DNA from: UBA6168 sp041392505
GTDB taxonomy: Bacteria > Bacteroidota > Bacteroidia > Chitinophagales > Saprospiraceae
DNA: 64,000 nt
Assembly (NCBI GenBank): GCA_041392505.1
Contig: JAWKLX010000041.1
Span: forward strand, 20,117 to 84,116
Direction of reading: 5' to 3'
Shown piece after piece: positions 35,867-44,220 of the stretch. Within the stretch, counting starts at the first letter, position 1, and each line of letters starts with the position of its first letter. Position numbers and translations under genes: made by a program. The notes below the pieces were generated by a model, which was given only the letters and a program-made list of their open reading frames with translations, was not told the origin of the DNA and ran no database searches.

Positions 35867-36343
35867 TCAATTATCATCTTTCTGCTGGAGTAATTTTTTT
35901 ATTAAAACAATTTGCCCCAAGTGGTAATAACTATGCTCGATCATACCGAGGATATTCCGGCTGTAATTCCCATATTTTTCATCAACAAAATCTTCCATTA
36001 ATTTTTCATCGGGCATTTGTTCCACCAAGTCGGCAAATCGCTCGGCATCGCTCCATATTTTGTTCAATAAGTTCTCCCAATCTGTTTGGGATTCAATAGG
36101 CGGAAGGTCAAAACTAAATCTATCCCTGATGTCGAGTGAGCCACCTTCCAGAACTTGCACCACGCCTGCTACATAATAATTAATATGAAAGGCAAGGGCG
36201 GCGATGGTGTTCAGAGAGCCGATTTTGGTAGTGGCTTGTTCCCAGGTCACGTCCGATAATTGGGCCTTGAAATTAGTGGAAATCCAGTCCCCATTTAATT
36301 GGACCTCCCTAAACTGATTCGCAAATTGTTTGGCCAAATTCAT
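35867..36343 (-). CDS. DinB-superfamily protein
   Basis: A 158-residue four-helix DinB-like protein from the ATG at 36343; the upstream in-frame ATG at 36403 adds 20 residues that do not fit the family. His residues that usually bind a metal are placed as in DinB proteins: 'LAFHINYYVAG' in helix 2 and 'MIEHSYYHLGQIVLIKKLL' near the end. 'LNTIAALAFHINYY' and 'ILGMIEHSYYHLGQI' are recognisable. Members include thiol-S-transferase-like and damage-inducible proteins, mostly of unknown activity. Single gene; neighbours on other strands are unrelated. Confidence 0.75.
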   Translation of the reverse strand: MNLAKQFANQFREVQLNGDWISTNFKAQLSDVTWEQATTKIGSLNTIAALAFHINYYVAGVVQVLEGGSLDIRDRFSFDLPPIESQTDWENLLNKIWSDAERFADLVEQMPDEKLMEDFVDEKYGNYSRNILGMIEHSYYHLGQIVLIKKLLQQKDDN

Positions 36344-36576
36344 GTGCTTGTGTTTTTTAATTTGGTTTGAATAATTGAGATGGTGTTTTGCAAAAGTAAA
36401 CACAAAATCAGCAAAGTCCTGGACGGAAGATGCTGCTCGTAAAGCAGATTAAAATTGTAAAGCATATGTGCAAAATGTGCAATGACAAATTTGTCCAGAT
36501 ATTCATTAAATCTGTGCTATTAATAAATTAAACTTTTCACCATCTTTGTCCCTCATCAAAACTGAATGAAGACAAA

Positions 36577-37998
36577 ATGCTGTTCAACTCTTTGACATTC
36601 ATCGTCTTTTTCCTCATCGTTTTAATGGTGCATTATTCGCCCATTACTTGGAAAGGAAAAAAGATCAGCCTCTTGGTAGCGAGTTATATTTTTTACGCTG
36701 CCTGGAATCCCCCCTTTGTCTTGCTCCTATGGCTGTCCACTTTTGTGGATTGGCATGCTGCCAAACGGATGTATGCCACCGACGATCCAGCCGTCCGAAA
36801 ACGCTGGCTACTGCTTAGCCTATTCATCAATTTGGGTATGTTGGGCTTCTTCAAATACGGCGGGTTTTTATTGGAAAATTTTGTGTCGCTGGTGCAGATG
36901 GCAGGCTTTGATTTTGCGCCCGCCGCTCCCGACATCATCTTGCCGATGGGTATTTCGTTTTACACTTTTCAAACGATGGCCTACACCATTGACGTTTATT
37001 TGAAACGGGACAAGCCTGCTGATTCTTTCCTCGACTTTTCGCTGTTTGTCACTTTTTTTCCGCAGCTCGTGGCAGGGCCGATTGTTCGCCCGTCGGAGCT
37101 GATCCCCCAATTTCAAGTGCCGAGAGTTGCCACTTCCAGCCAATTGATCTGGGGACTTGGCCTAATGACTTTGGGCTTGTTTCAAAAACTCGTCGTTGCC
37201 GATACCTTGCTGTCGCCCGTATCGGAAGATGTCTTTGGCAATTTTGCCCCCGTCCACATTGGTGATGCGTGGTTGGGTTTGTTGGCCTTTTCCGGACAGA
37301 TTTTTTGTGATTTTGCGGGGTACTCCACCACTGCCATTGGGGCAGCACTTTGCCTCGGTTTTGCCTTGCCAGATAACTTCAACATGCCTTATGCAGCAAT
37401 CGGGTTTTCTGACTTTTGGCGGCGCTGGCACATCTCGCTGTCCAGTTGGCTGCGGGACTACCTCTACATCCCGCTCGGTGGCAACCGCGGTAGCAAGGGG
37501 CGGACTTACTACAACCTGATGATGACGATGTTTTTGGGCGGGCTGTGGCACGGGGCGAGCTGGACGTTTGCGATTTGGGGCATCCTGCATGGATTGTACC
37601 TGGTCGTTGAGCGGTTTTTAAAGAAAATATTTGGCGGCCGTGTGTGGCTCAATAATATGGCGGTGAAATTTGGCCTCGGCCTGCTCACCTTCTATTTCGT
37701 CAACATTGCCTGGGTCTTTTTCCGGGCGGAAAATTTTGAAAAGGCTGGGTTGATGATGGCATCGTTGCATGGCTTCATCCCCGACGGCATGAAAATACTC
37801 TCGACGCTGTCCATCCTCTCGGTCATTGGCGGGATGAGCAGCATGCTCCTGATCCATTGGTGGATGCGGGAGCGGACACTCGAATCAATCGTTGCAAAAA
37901 TGTCGTGGTGGCAGGTGGGCATCATCTGGTCGGCCATGGTCTTTCTTTTAATCATCAATCAAGGCGGAGGAAATGCGTTCATTTATTTTCAATTCTGA
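36577..37998 (+). CDS. MBOAT-family membrane O-acyltransferase (AlgI-like)
   Basis: A 473-residue polytopic MBOAT protein. Signatures: 'FNSLTFIVFFLIVLMVHY' at the N-terminus, 'ILPMGISFYTFQTMAYTIDVY', 'FFPQLVAGPIVRPSELIPQF', 'FCDFAGYSTTAIGAALCLGFALPDNFNMPY', 'FWRRWHISLSSWLRDYLYIPLGGNRG', and the catalytic-His helix 'MTMFLGGLWHGASWTFAIWG'. It moves acyl (often acetyl) groups across or at the membrane onto polysaccharides. The last 26 bp overlap the start of the SGNH-like gene (37973), the usual arrangement in which AlgI passes the acyl group to an AlgJ/AlgX-type periplasmic transferase. The glycan target is not indicated. Confidence 0.93.
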   Translation: MLFNSLTFIVFFLIVLMVHYSPITWKGKKISLLVASYIFYAAWNPPFVLLLWLSTFVDWHAAKRMYATDDPAVRKRWLLLSLFINLGMLGFFKYGGFLLENFVSLVQMAGFDFAPAAPDIILPMGISFYTFQTMAYTIDVYLKRDKPADSFLDFSLFVTFFPQLVAGPIVRPSELIPQFQVPRVATSSQLIWGLGLMTLGLFQKLVVADTLLSPVSEDVFGNFAPVHIGDAWLGLLAFSGQIFCDFAGYSTTAIGAALCLGFALPDNFNMPYAAIGFSDFWRRWHISLSSWLRDYLYIPLGGNRGSKGRTYYNLMMTMFLGGLWHGASWTFAIWGILHGLYLVVERFLKKIFGGRVWLNNMAVKFGLGLLTFYFVNIAWVFFRAENFEKAGLMMASLHGFIPDGMKILSTLSILSVIGGMSSMLLIHWWMRERTLESIVAKMSWWQVGIIWSAMVFLLIINQGGGNAFIYFQF

Positions 37999-39130
37999 TA
38001 GCGGGCAGCACGAGCGGACTGTCCCCCAGCAACCCTGGAAAAAAGTGGTCATTTTGTTGGCCGTACTTGTCATCCCAGCCGTTTTTTGCTGGGAAATGTA
38101 CTGGCGTGGTCAAGGCTATCAGCCAGACTACGATAGTACGAGCAGCCTTTGGTCGGAGTGGCGGCAAAAGGCAGAAAATGGCGACAACGAAACCATCGTC
38201 ATCTTTGGCTCGTCCCGTGCCGTTTTCGACATCGACCTCCACACTTGGTGGGAAATGAAAGGGGACAACAAAGTGATCCAATGTGCGATAGAAGGCACTG
38301 GGCCGCTACCCGTCTTTGAGGATTTTGTGCAAAACACAGATTTTGCCGGAACGATTGTCCTCTCCGTTGCCCCTGATTTGGTATTTACCAAGCACCCTGA
38401 ATTTTCGGGCTTTGACGACTCTTGGGCGCAGTCTAAAATAGACTACTATCACACATGGAACCCTGCCCAGAAAATGGAACATGCGCTGCAGTTGGCCATT
38501 GAGCCGCACTTTGCCTACATCGAACAGGGCTGGCTCGACTTGAGGGCTTTGCTGACCCGCATCCCTTTCATCGACCGTGCGGATAGGATGTGCCCACCTT
38601 ATGACCCTGCATTTTTCTCCCATTATACCCGCTACCGGGAGGCCAAAATGTGGGATCGCCTACTCACGGATACCGCTTATGCCGCCAACATCCAAAAAAC
38701 TTGGCTGGGCTTCGGTGCCCTTGATGCCCCGCGCATGACGGCCTCGGCCTATCAGTCTGGTATCCAAAAAATGCTCAAAGGAGAATATCGGCCTTTGCAC
38801 CCCGTCATAGAAACTTGGCGACCGACCGAGTTGGATTCCTTCTTCGTCCGCATCAACGATGATGTGCAAAAATTCAAACAACGGGGCGGTAAAATGATCT
38901 TTATCCGCCCACCTTCCAGCGGCGGTTTCCGACCCATGGAAGCTCATTACTTGCCCCGTGAACTGTACTGGGACAGGCTGTTGCGGGAAACGGGTTGCCC
39001 CGGCGTTCATTTCGAAGACTATCCAGAATTGCAAGGATTTGAACTGCCGGAATGGTCGCACATGCGGGCCGATCAGACACCAGCTTTTACACGGGCACTG
39101 GTGAAAATTATTAATGAGAAATTGGAGTGA
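37973..39130 (+). CDS. Membrane-anchored SGNH-like protein, partner of MBOAT acyltransferase
   Basis: 385 residues, one N-terminal membrane helix (~23-42, KKVVILLAVLVIPAVFCW) and a periplasmic domain. An SGNH-like block I is visible as 'VIFGSSRAVFDID' (Gly79-Ser80-Ser81-Arg82), and a D-x-x-H-like end as 'ELPEWSHM'. Similarity to known esterases is otherwise low. The 26-bp overlap with the MBOAT gene implies translational coupling and a shared job: final transfer of acyl groups to an exported polysaccharide. Catalytic role is inferred from context and the weak SGNH blocks. Confidence 0.7.
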   Translation: MRSFIFNSDSGQHERTVPQQPWKKVVILLAVLVIPAVFCWEMYWRGQGYQPDYDSTSSLWSEWRQKAENGDNETIVIFGSSRAVFDIDLHTWWEMKGDNKVIQCAIEGTGPLPVFEDFVQNTDFAGTIVLSVAPDLVFTKHPEFSGFDDSWAQSKIDYYHTWNPAQKMEHALQLAIEPHFAYIEQGWLDLRALLTRIPFIDRADRMCPPYDPAFFSHYTRYREAKMWDRLLTDTAYAANIQKTWLGFGALDAPRMTASAYQSGIQKMLKGEYRPLHPVIETWRPTELDSFFVRINDDVQKFKQRGGKMIFIRPPSSGGFRPMEAHYLPRELYWDRLLRETGCPGVHFEDYPELQGFELPEWSHMRADQTPAFTRALVKIINEKLE

Positions 39131-39139
39131 AGTTGTTTA

Positions 39140-40609
39140 TTAGAGGACTAATTCTTCTGCCAGTCGTTCCCTGATCCGTTCCAACCGCTCTTCCCTCAGC
39201 AATTCCCCGTCCCGGAAGACTACCTCTAGTGCACTCTGTTGCTCTTCTTTCCAAGAGACTTCGTCACGCAGTACATAGCCGTTTTCACCCATCAAAACCT
39301 GGAGCAATCCCTTGGCAGATTTTTTCGATCCGCTGTCCGTTTTTGGGTCTTTAAAAATATTACGGCCTTGGCCGTTCACTTCGCCATAGGTCGCTTTCAT
39401 GGCAAAGCCAAAAGTGTCACGGGTCACATATTGGTAAGTGAAGGAGCCGATACCCAACACGACATTGAACGAGGCGAAACCCTTGTCTTTCAAACCTTTA
39501 AGTATAGCTACCTGTCGTTCTGGAGTGATGCTGTCGCCGTAGATCAGGCAGATGTGTGGATCGAGCAGGCGATACCCCATCGGAGTTGTTGTACCACCAA
39601 AAATATCCCAAAGGCACTCGATGGCACCTCGGTACTCAGGGCTATCAATGGGTGCTTCCGGGTCGCCACAGATGATTTTCACGGGGTCGCCACTGTCGGG
39701 CCGGATGACGACTTTGCCGTCCCGTTGCAAAATTTTGTTTTTTAAAATGGGTAAAAATTCCGTGATGACTTTCCAAAAATCCCAGGTATCCGAAACGATG
39801 GAAACAACACCCGAAGGGTACACCTCTTCGATCAGTCGACGAAATGTGCCAATCTCGCCGTCCATCGTGCCCATGCACATGACGGAATGTTCCGTAGCCG
39901 CTACCGAACCGCCGATCATTGCTTGGTCAGCATCTGCGCCGTAATAATCTTCCAGAAAATCTATGGCGGGGATGGTATCCGTTCCGGTGAAAAAAAGCAG
40001 GTGCGCCGCCGCGCTCAAGCATGCGTCCTCGATGCCAGACATACCTCGCATGCTAAAATCGTGACCCTGCCAAGCGACAAAATCCCGGTGACCAACAGTC
40101 TCATCTGCGAATTGGTCGAACACCTGTCGATAGCGGAGAGCAGTCGTCGCCGAAGTGCATGGTTTCCATAAAACATTGGAAAGGATGGTTTCCAGATAGT
40201 TGGTTAGCCAGAAAAATTCCGGCCTCGTATTGCGGATGGTGAGCATAGGAACACGCAAGGGCACTTTTGATCCTTCTGGTAACGCTTTTATTTCTATGGG
40301 CAAATAACCGAGGTCGTGGAGGGCGGCAATATGTTCCGTGCCGATGTTGTTAGGTCCGAGCGATGTGTCCATGCGGCGTTGGTAGCGGGCGAGTACCCGC
40401 TCTTTTGGTTGGGCAAAAAAATGCTCGTCCCACTGCCGGATCAGGTATTCTTTGATAAAATATTGCAGCCCAAAAAATACGACTTCGTCTACACCGGGAA
40501 TGCGGCTGCTTCGGGGCGTCAAGTTGCTGTAAACGAGGGTCGTGCCATCGGGGTATTGTCGGCGGTGATCGGCTTTGTAAAAGTCGATGTGGTGAAGTGG
40601 ATTTTTCAT
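39140..40609 (-). CDS. nadV: Nicotinamide phosphoribosyltransferase
   Basis: A 489-residue NAMPT/NadV making NMN from nicotinamide and PRPP. Family features: N-terminal 'DFYKADHRRQYPDGTTLVYSNLTPRSSR' (Tyr and Arg at the active site), 'DFSMRGMSGIEDACLSAAAHLLFFTGTDT', the phosphorylated His in 'SVAATEHSVMCMG', 'VSIVSDTWDFWKVI', 'VVIRPDSGDP' (catalytic Asp and ribose site), 'LIYGDSITPERQ' and 'GIGSFTYQYVTRDTFGFAMKAT'. Full length. On the same strand upstream are an ADP-ribosylglycohydrolase and a PRPP-synthetase-like gene, which together form an NAD-salvage group. Confidence 0.95.
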   Translation of the reverse strand: MKNPLHHIDFYKADHRRQYPDGTTLVYSNLTPRSSRIPGVDEVVFFGLQYFIKEYLIRQWDEHFFAQPKERVLARYQRRMDTSLGPNNIGTEHIAALHDLGYLPIEIKALPEGSKVPLRVPMLTIRNTRPEFFWLTNYLETILSNVLWKPCTSATTALRYRQVFDQFADETVGHRDFVAWQGHDFSMRGMSGIEDACLSAAAHLLFFTGTDTIPAIDFLEDYYGADADQAMIGGSVAATEHSVMCMGTMDGEIGTFRRLIEEVYPSGVVSIVSDTWDFWKVITEFLPILKNKILQRDGKVVIRPDSGDPVKIICGDPEAPIDSPEYRGAIECLWDIFGGTTTPMGYRLLDPHICLIYGDSITPERQVAILKGLKDKGFASFNVVLGIGSFTYQYVTRDTFGFAMKATYGEVNGQGRNIFKDPKTDSGSKKSAKGLLQVLMGENGYVLRDEVSWKEEQQSALEVVFRDGELLREERLERIRERLAEELVL

Positions 40610-40736
40610 TCTTTAGTGATTAGTTGATTGGAAATTAGTGATTAGTTGGGGCATAAAAGGGGCTTGATGCGGGAGTGCATTTTGGATGGTTTTTGGGATT
40701 GCTAACTGTTGAAAATCAGTGATTTAAGGTAGGGCT

Positions 40737-40769
40737 AAACCTGTTAGATTTTAAAAATCTAACAGGTTT
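40737..40769. terminator. Palindromic terminator-like element
   Basis: A perfect 16-bp stem (AAACCTGTTAGATTTT with its complement) and essentially no loop, in the gap between nadV and the ADP-ribosylglycohydrolase gene. The inner CTGTTAGATTT core is shared with the palindrome inside the element at 7833-7947. Confidence 0.6.
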
Positions 40770-40805
40770 TAATTAATGCTCAGTGAAATTTATTGGCAAG
40801 AGCAT

Positions 40806-41709
40806 TTATCTCTTCTGACTTGACCAGGCCTTTACCCATTTTTCAGGTAATTGGTCGAACCCGTAAAACATACCGACGCTGCACCAGTAATAGCCGCTGT
40901 AGTATCAGTATCTCCTCCTAAATTTACGGCAGTTAAAACGGCATCTTTGAAATTATTCGTTGTTAGAAAACACCAGGTAGGCTTTCTAATGACCACAGTG
41001 CATGTCCGTTCGAGTTAATTTCTTTTTTATCAATTTCATAAATCTGTTGATGTAAAATACGGTCGAATAAATTGATATATTTTGATCCAACTTTTTTATT
41101 TTCAATAAATTTAGTCACCGATTTTTGCATGTTTTTATATGATTCTTTTGGGGGATTATTTTTCAATAATTCGATGCAAAATTCTAATATAAATAAAGCA
41201 GGAAAAAACGAAATAAAATGAGCATGTGTTATGGAAGAGGCTTCTTTTATTTTTTGAAAACGAATATTTATATTCGGTTCATTTAGCAGTTCAAAAACCA
41301 TTGGGCTAATCCGCATGAGCGAACCGTTGCCATTTTCGTCATCCCTTGAACCACCTGAAGAATAAGCGCTTTCCCCGTTGATTACCCGGTCGAGCGCATT
41401 CCTTGTGGTGCCGCCGCTGCCAAAACAAGTTCCATGTGCGCCCCAATAACCTTCTTTGTACCATCGGACAAATTTATCTGCCATATCTGGAATATTATAC
41501 CCATTCAGTAGGCTTTCTGCTACGCAAAATGTCATGGATGCATCATCGGAGAATGTACCGGGCGGTAGCTTTTTTTCATTAAAAGGCTCAAAATCTGTGA
41601 TCGGGTTTATTGCCATTTCTTCCCGTGATTTAAATTCAACAGGTACACCTAACGCATCGCCAATGGCACAGCCAAATAATGCACCTTTTGTTTTTTGTTC
41701 TAAATTCAT
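40806..41709 (-). pseudogene. ADP-ribosylglycohydrolase, frame broken twice near the 3' end
   Basis: An ADP-ribosylglycohydrolase (Mg2+-dependent removal of ADP-ribose from proteins or small molecules). The frame from the ATG at 41709 is open to a stop at 40963 and contains 'KGALFGCAIGDALGVPVEFKSREEM', 'PGTFSDDASMTFCVAESLL' (metal-binding Asp pair) and 'GSGGTTRNALDRVINGE'. The family's C-terminal metal motif then continues in a second frame ('WCFLTTNNFKDAVLTAVNLGGDTDTTAAITGA') and the last piece in a third ('MFYGFDQLPEKWVKAWSSQKR', stop at 40806). Two single-base deletions, near 40975 and 40872, explain it. All motifs are otherwise intact, so sequencing error or very recent decay. It starts 1 bp after the PRPP-synthetase-like stop. 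Confidence 0.8.
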
Positions 41710-41710
41710 A

Positions 41711-42585
41711 TTAAATGATTTTTGTTTTTGACAGAGAAGGGAAAATTTGATTTGTTTCAATCACGTCAACCTGATTGTTTTTAATTTCCCCAAAACTATC
41801 CGTGGTAAAAATGCCGTCGATTATGTTTTTAAATTTATCAAAACCATCGCTGAAAATTCCATGCGAAATGGCTAAATATATTAAGCCTGCATTTTTATTT
41901 TTTAATTCCTTAGCGATTCCAATAAACGTATTGCCGCCATCACATATATCGTCTATAATCAGACAGGTTTTATTTTTTAAATCGGTTGCATGGACTTTAA
42001 AGCCGGATAATTTTCCATTAGACACATCCCTTGTTTTTTCGCAAGAAATTATTTCCGAAATATTTATTTGCTGAGCTAAAGAATGCAGCTTTTTTGCCGC
42101 ACCTGCATCGGGTGCGACGAGGCAAATATTGGGGCTATTTATTTTTTTTATAACTGCCTTTATAAAAAATTCATTGGTCAATATTTGCGCATTATCAAGG
42201 AGCGCTGCAGTAACATCGGAATGCGGATCAAAGACAATCACCCGTTCGTATTGTTGGGCGTTGATGAGTTGGGAATATATTTTTAGAGAGAGCGGTTCGC
42301 CGGGCACCATCACCCGGTCTTGCCGGGCAGCAGGGAAATAGGGTAGAAGCGCGCTGATTTTTTTATAACCACTGCGCCGCAGGGCATCGGTAGCTAACAA
42401 CAGCAACAAGAGATCATCAGAACACTGGATGCGTTGAGCAATGACTACTTCCTCTTGGGGGTCAATGGATGGACAGGAAGTTGCAATTGGATGTGTGGCT
42501 CGCCTCCGTGAAAGGTGAATGACTTAAAACTTATGCTGTTTTCAGTGGGTAAATTAAAGTCTTTGGATAGGTTCAATATTTTCAT
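41711..42585 (-). pseudogene. PRPP-synthetase-like protein, one frameshift near the 5' end
   Basis: A short (about 290-residue) ribose-phosphate pyrophosphokinase-like protein. From the ATG at 42585 the frame reads 'MKILNLSKDFNLP ... FHGGEPHIQLQLP' and then hits a stop after a run of five C (about 42454). Adding one base restores 'PQEEVVIAQRIQCSDDLLLLLLATDALRRSGY', which joins the long frame to the stop at 41711. That frame holds 'LLPYFPAARQDRVM', 'VFDPHSDVT', and the PRPP loop 'CLIIDDICDGGNT'. It differs from housekeeping Prs (~310 residues, DLH motif). It heads the NAD-salvage group and should supply PRPP, or an analogue, to NadV. The homopolymer position suggests a sequencing error. Confidence 0.8.
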
Positions 42586-42636
42586 ATTTGCGTTAATTTT
42601 ACACAAAATTATATATTGTGTAATTTAAACGCAAAT
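42586..42636. promoter_or_regulatory. Long palindrome at the start of the NAD-salvage group, candidate operator
   Basis: Two 21-nt inverted arms (42586-42606 and 42616-42636) share ATTTGCGTT at the outside and TACACAA at the inside, with a short mismatched middle and a 9-nt AT centre. It touches the start codon of the PRPP-synthetase-like gene. A dyad of this size and position fits a repressor site; the Nudix/NrtR-like regulator at 47429-48106 is a candidate binder. Confidence 0.6.
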
Positions 42637-42733
42637 AAAATTTGGCCTTTTTAAAATTAGTTTTAAAATGGTTTTGTGGATGGAGCTTTAAGATGTTGAT
42701 AAACAGCTGTTTAAGCCGTGATAAAAAAGTATG

Positions 42734-44164
42734 TTAGTTATTTGCCTTCTTGGTGTAAGGCTGGTTGGACAATATGAAAATGGCGGGAGCACCATTGGTT
42801 TCCGGCTCAAATTGGAATGGCTCGTGCTCAAAGTAAAAACCTCTCCCGGTCAAGTTGACTTCGATAGTTTTGGCCAAGGTGTCGTATTCCGGGTTCAGGC
42901 CTTGGCAGTTGTGATTGATCAATGTTCCGTGGACGTATTTATATTTCATCTGGTAATTGCCTGCAGGTTTATGTCGATCGGGGAATATCTCCCAAAGAAA
43001 TGTTTGGCTAAGGTTACAAATTTCATGGCCGGCTTTGTCAAACAATTGCCAAGAGGCGGCTCCCCTAAAGCTGTTTGTCAGGGCGATAGTTCGTTTTATG
43101 GGAATAGAGTCCTTACCCATGAGAAAATTTGCTTCCCAGGTGCCTATCATTTTTGAGCGGTTAATGGCCGTAATGGTCGGCATGTAGGTTGTCGGCGATT
43201 GGTAATTCGCTTGGGGGTACGAGATGGAATAGTTGTTTTTTTTATTGGATGAGCACGTAGAAATCCTGGCCGCTAAAATGACAATGAATATGAGGATTTT
43301 TACCAATAATGCACCACTGAGTTCGCTGCCTGTTTTTTGCCCTCCTCCATGAATGCTAGAACGTAGGTCTTTGGACAATTTTATCATGTCCTTATTATCG
43401 GGGTTCTCATGCAGATAAATATCGGTTGCATGTGCCAATAATTTCAGTTCATTTTTACTAAAATCAGCAAAGGGCCTATCCTTGTAAAATGCTTTCCTCA
43501 TAAGTTGCATAGCCAATTGACTATATGATTTCAACACTGGTTGGAAGATCGTATATGGCAATGCTTTGAGCGCATTGAAGTAATGAGGTTGAAGGTATTC
43601 ATGAATTTCTTTTTTGAAAACACGATCCGAATTTTCGATAAAAGGGTTGATGGCAGCAAGCATTGCAGCCGCTACCGTTTTGTTTAAAAAAGAAAATGCT
43701 TTGGCATACACCTGATCTTTTATTTCATCCGACATCGGGAAGCCGGATTTATTCAGGGTGTGCAACCGGTTCATGGATCGAAACCCTTTTTCTTCGGCAC
43801 ATTTATAAATCGATTCACTCAGTTTTTCGATAAAGTAAGGGGCGACCCATGCTTGAAAAGCGGGGTCTTCTAGTTCTTTCCAATTGTTGCTGTTGCTAAA
43901 AAATTGGAAGTCTCCCTTTTCCAAAAAATTTAATAAATCTTTGTTTTTATAAACCCGCCAATGAAATTCCCCATCCGTTTTTAATTCTTCAAAAAAAGAA
44001 AGGATCGCCGCTTTGTCATATTCTGCCCCATTTATTTTAATGGTTGTTTGTTGTTGTAAATCAAATTGCAACAGCATTTCCTGCCGGAGTTTTTTGAGGC
44101 TATTGGCGTCCTCAAAGGAGATGTTTTTACCATCGAAAATATGCAGCGGGCTGTGGTATTTCAT
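42734..44164 (-). CDS. Unknown protein with central membrane helix and lipocalin-like C-terminus, downstream of Hsp70
   Basis: 476 residues from the ATG at 44164; an upstream in-frame ATG at 44224 would run through a hairpin (44177-44216) and is rejected. Residues ~1-275 are helical with many aromatic and charged residues and no recognised domain. A membrane helix follows at ~283-300 (SGALLVKILIFIVILAARIS), then a polar linker and a beta-rich domain starting 'MIGTWEANFLMGKDSIPIKRTIAL', reminiscent of lipocalin-like folds. It is the third gene after a GrpE-like and an Hsp70-like gene on the same strand, so it may be a client or membrane tether of that chaperone. Function unknown. Confidence 0.6.
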   Translation of the reverse strand: MKYHSPLHIFDGKNISFEDANSLKKLRQEMLLQFDLQQQTTIKINGAEYDKAAILSFFEELKTDGEFHWRVYKNKDLLNFLEKGDFQFFSNSNNWKELEDPAFQAWVAPYFIEKLSESIYKCAEEKGFRSMNRLHTLNKSGFPMSDEIKDQVYAKAFSFLNKTVAAAMLAAINPFIENSDRVFKKEIHEYLQPHYFNALKALPYTIFQPVLKSYSQLAMQLMRKAFYKDRPFADFSKNELKLLAHATDIYLHENPDNKDMIKLSKDLRSSIHGGGQKTGSELSGALLVKILIFIVILAARISTCSSNKKNNYSISYPQANYQSPTTYMPTITAINRSKMIGTWEANFLMGKDSIPIKRTIALTNSFRGAASWQLFDKAGHEICNLSQTFLWEIFPDRHKPAGNYQMKYKYVHGTLINHNCQGLNPEYDTLAKTIEVNLTGRGFYFEHEPFQFEPETNGAPAIFILSNQPYTKKANN

Positions 44165-44176
44165 AATTTGGAATTC

Positions 44177-44216
44177 AGAAGTTAGAGGACGGAGGACTGT
44201 CTGTCCTCTGACTTCT
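44177..44216. terminator. Hairpin between the Hsp70-like gene and the next gene
   Basis: Arms AGAAGTTAGAGGAC (44177-44190) and GTCCTCTGACTTCT (44203-44216) pair with one G-U mismatch. There is no good T run on the minus strand, so it may be an mRNA processing or stability element rather than a strong terminator. Confidence 0.5.
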
Positions 44217-44220
44217 CGTG

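Noticed and set aside
39140..42585. Prophage origin of the NadV/PRPP-synthetase-like pair
   Set aside because: No phage structural, integrase or lysis genes nearby; composition and neighbours look chromosomal.
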